Below, one piece after another: positions 63,448-64,000 of a stretch of 64,000 nucleotides of DNA; the first letter of the stretch is position 1, and each line of letters opens with the position of its first letter. The stretch is from Glandiceps talaboti. Lineage: Eukaryota > Hemichordata > Enteropneusta > Spengelidae. The position numbers and the translations under genes were made by a program. The stretch spans positions 32,138,455 to 32,202,454 of the forward strand of contig NC_135551.1 in assembly GCF_964340395.1 (NCBI RefSeq), given 5' to 3'. The notes beneath the pieces were generated by a model. That model did not search any database and had not been told where the DNA came from. It saw nothing but the letters and a program-made list of their open reading frames with translations.

Positions 63448-64000
63448 CATACACTTTGCCATGCCTATAGTACTACTGAACCTTATCACTGAATCAGTTC
63501 AGTTGTGCTAAAGACAGTTTATCAATAGCAGGCATTTCAAAATGTTTTGCTGGCACAGTTTATCTATCGGTCTGTAAAATAATTAATACAACTGAGAATA
63601 TAGTTATGTTTTCATTTGTGTCATACTGAGTGTGTGTTTACCTCTATGTCATGCATCATATGATGTATCATTATTATGTGTAGAATAGACATGTACATTT
63701 AGTGGCACCATAAACAACATTTTAAACTACAAACCATGAACAAACAGTTGTTCAGTTAGAAGTAAATGCTAAATAAGTTTAGCCATGTTGTATTTATTTA
63801 TTTTTCTCTCTGTGTTAACTCCATTTTTATGTAGATAAGTTTAGCAATGGTTTTTCTCTTCTGTTCAATCCTTAACTTAGCAAAATTCGTAGTCCCTAAA
63901 GCTTAAGCTACCTGGTTAAGTGGAACACTTTTAACTTAAGGAAAATTTCAAAATAAACAAGGTAATATTTCATATTGCCTGACACCATATCATTATATGA
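63448..64000. other. AT-rich stretch without recognised elements
   Basis: Apart from the first ~60 bp, which resemble the sequence after the AC tract of copy 1 (gttcagttgtgctaaa), nothing recognised. A ~40-bp imperfect repeat (taagtttagccatg... / taagtttagcaatgg) lies at about 63,773-63,850. Confidence 0.5.

Noticed and set aside
20721-64000. First coding exon of the SASH1-like gene
   Set aside because: I looked for a minus-strand exon ending in phase 0 with the family's W-x-(D/E)-V-M type tail before a GT donor; none was convincing.
1-64000. CRISPR arrays
   Set aside because: Arrays here are head-to-tail minisatellites without unique spacers, in an animal genome.

Overview
The window is eukaryotic, from an animal nuclear genome. 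It is AT-rich, has spliced genes with GT-AG introns, contains retroposon fragments, and is packed with micro- and minisatellites. There are no operons, no long intact ORFs outside repeats, and no rRNA or CRISPR. The one gene that can be reconstructed encodes a bilaterian SLY-family adaptor. The AT-rich intronic DNA and the style of mobile elements (microsatellite-ended elements with internal tandem repeats, a tRNA-derived SINE) suggest a marine invertebrate. I cannot name the phylum from sequence alone.

The minus strand from 20,720 down to 542 carries ten consecutive exons of a SASH1-like gene. All splice phases agree and give 471 uninterrupted codons. The fragment starts at the conserved N-terminal block (about residue 50 in human SASH1, by memory of that protein) and runs through the ITMSD...EKAITI...ALAR block, a basic stretch and a long Ser/Pro-rich disordered exon. 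It leaves the window at the left edge just before the expected SH3 domain; SH3 and the SAM domains should lie beyond position 1. The first coding exon was not found in the window, so 20,721-64,000 is most simply the large first intron and/or upstream intergenic DNA.

The most striking structure is at 3,002-3,411. The last 33 exon bases plus the first 8 intron bases (GTAAGTAC) of one SASH1-like exon are repeated about ten times in tandem. This gives a ladder of ten 5' splice sites, alternating GTAAGT and GTAAAT. Use of any site beyond the exon-proximal one would add a 41-nt unit and an immediate stop codon.

The rest is repeat-rich non-coding DNA: at least fifteen minisatellite arrays (periods about 21-60 bp, including two 42-bp arrays open on both strands), a foldback element at 9.2-9.45 kb with a degenerate hammerhead-like core, a tRNA-derived SINE at 17.7 kb, LINE/SINE 3' tails at 8.9, 12.3 and 55.6 kb, and two related (AC)n-ended elements at 55.8-57.15 and 62.5-63.45 kb. 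The second half of the window shows no gene I can support.
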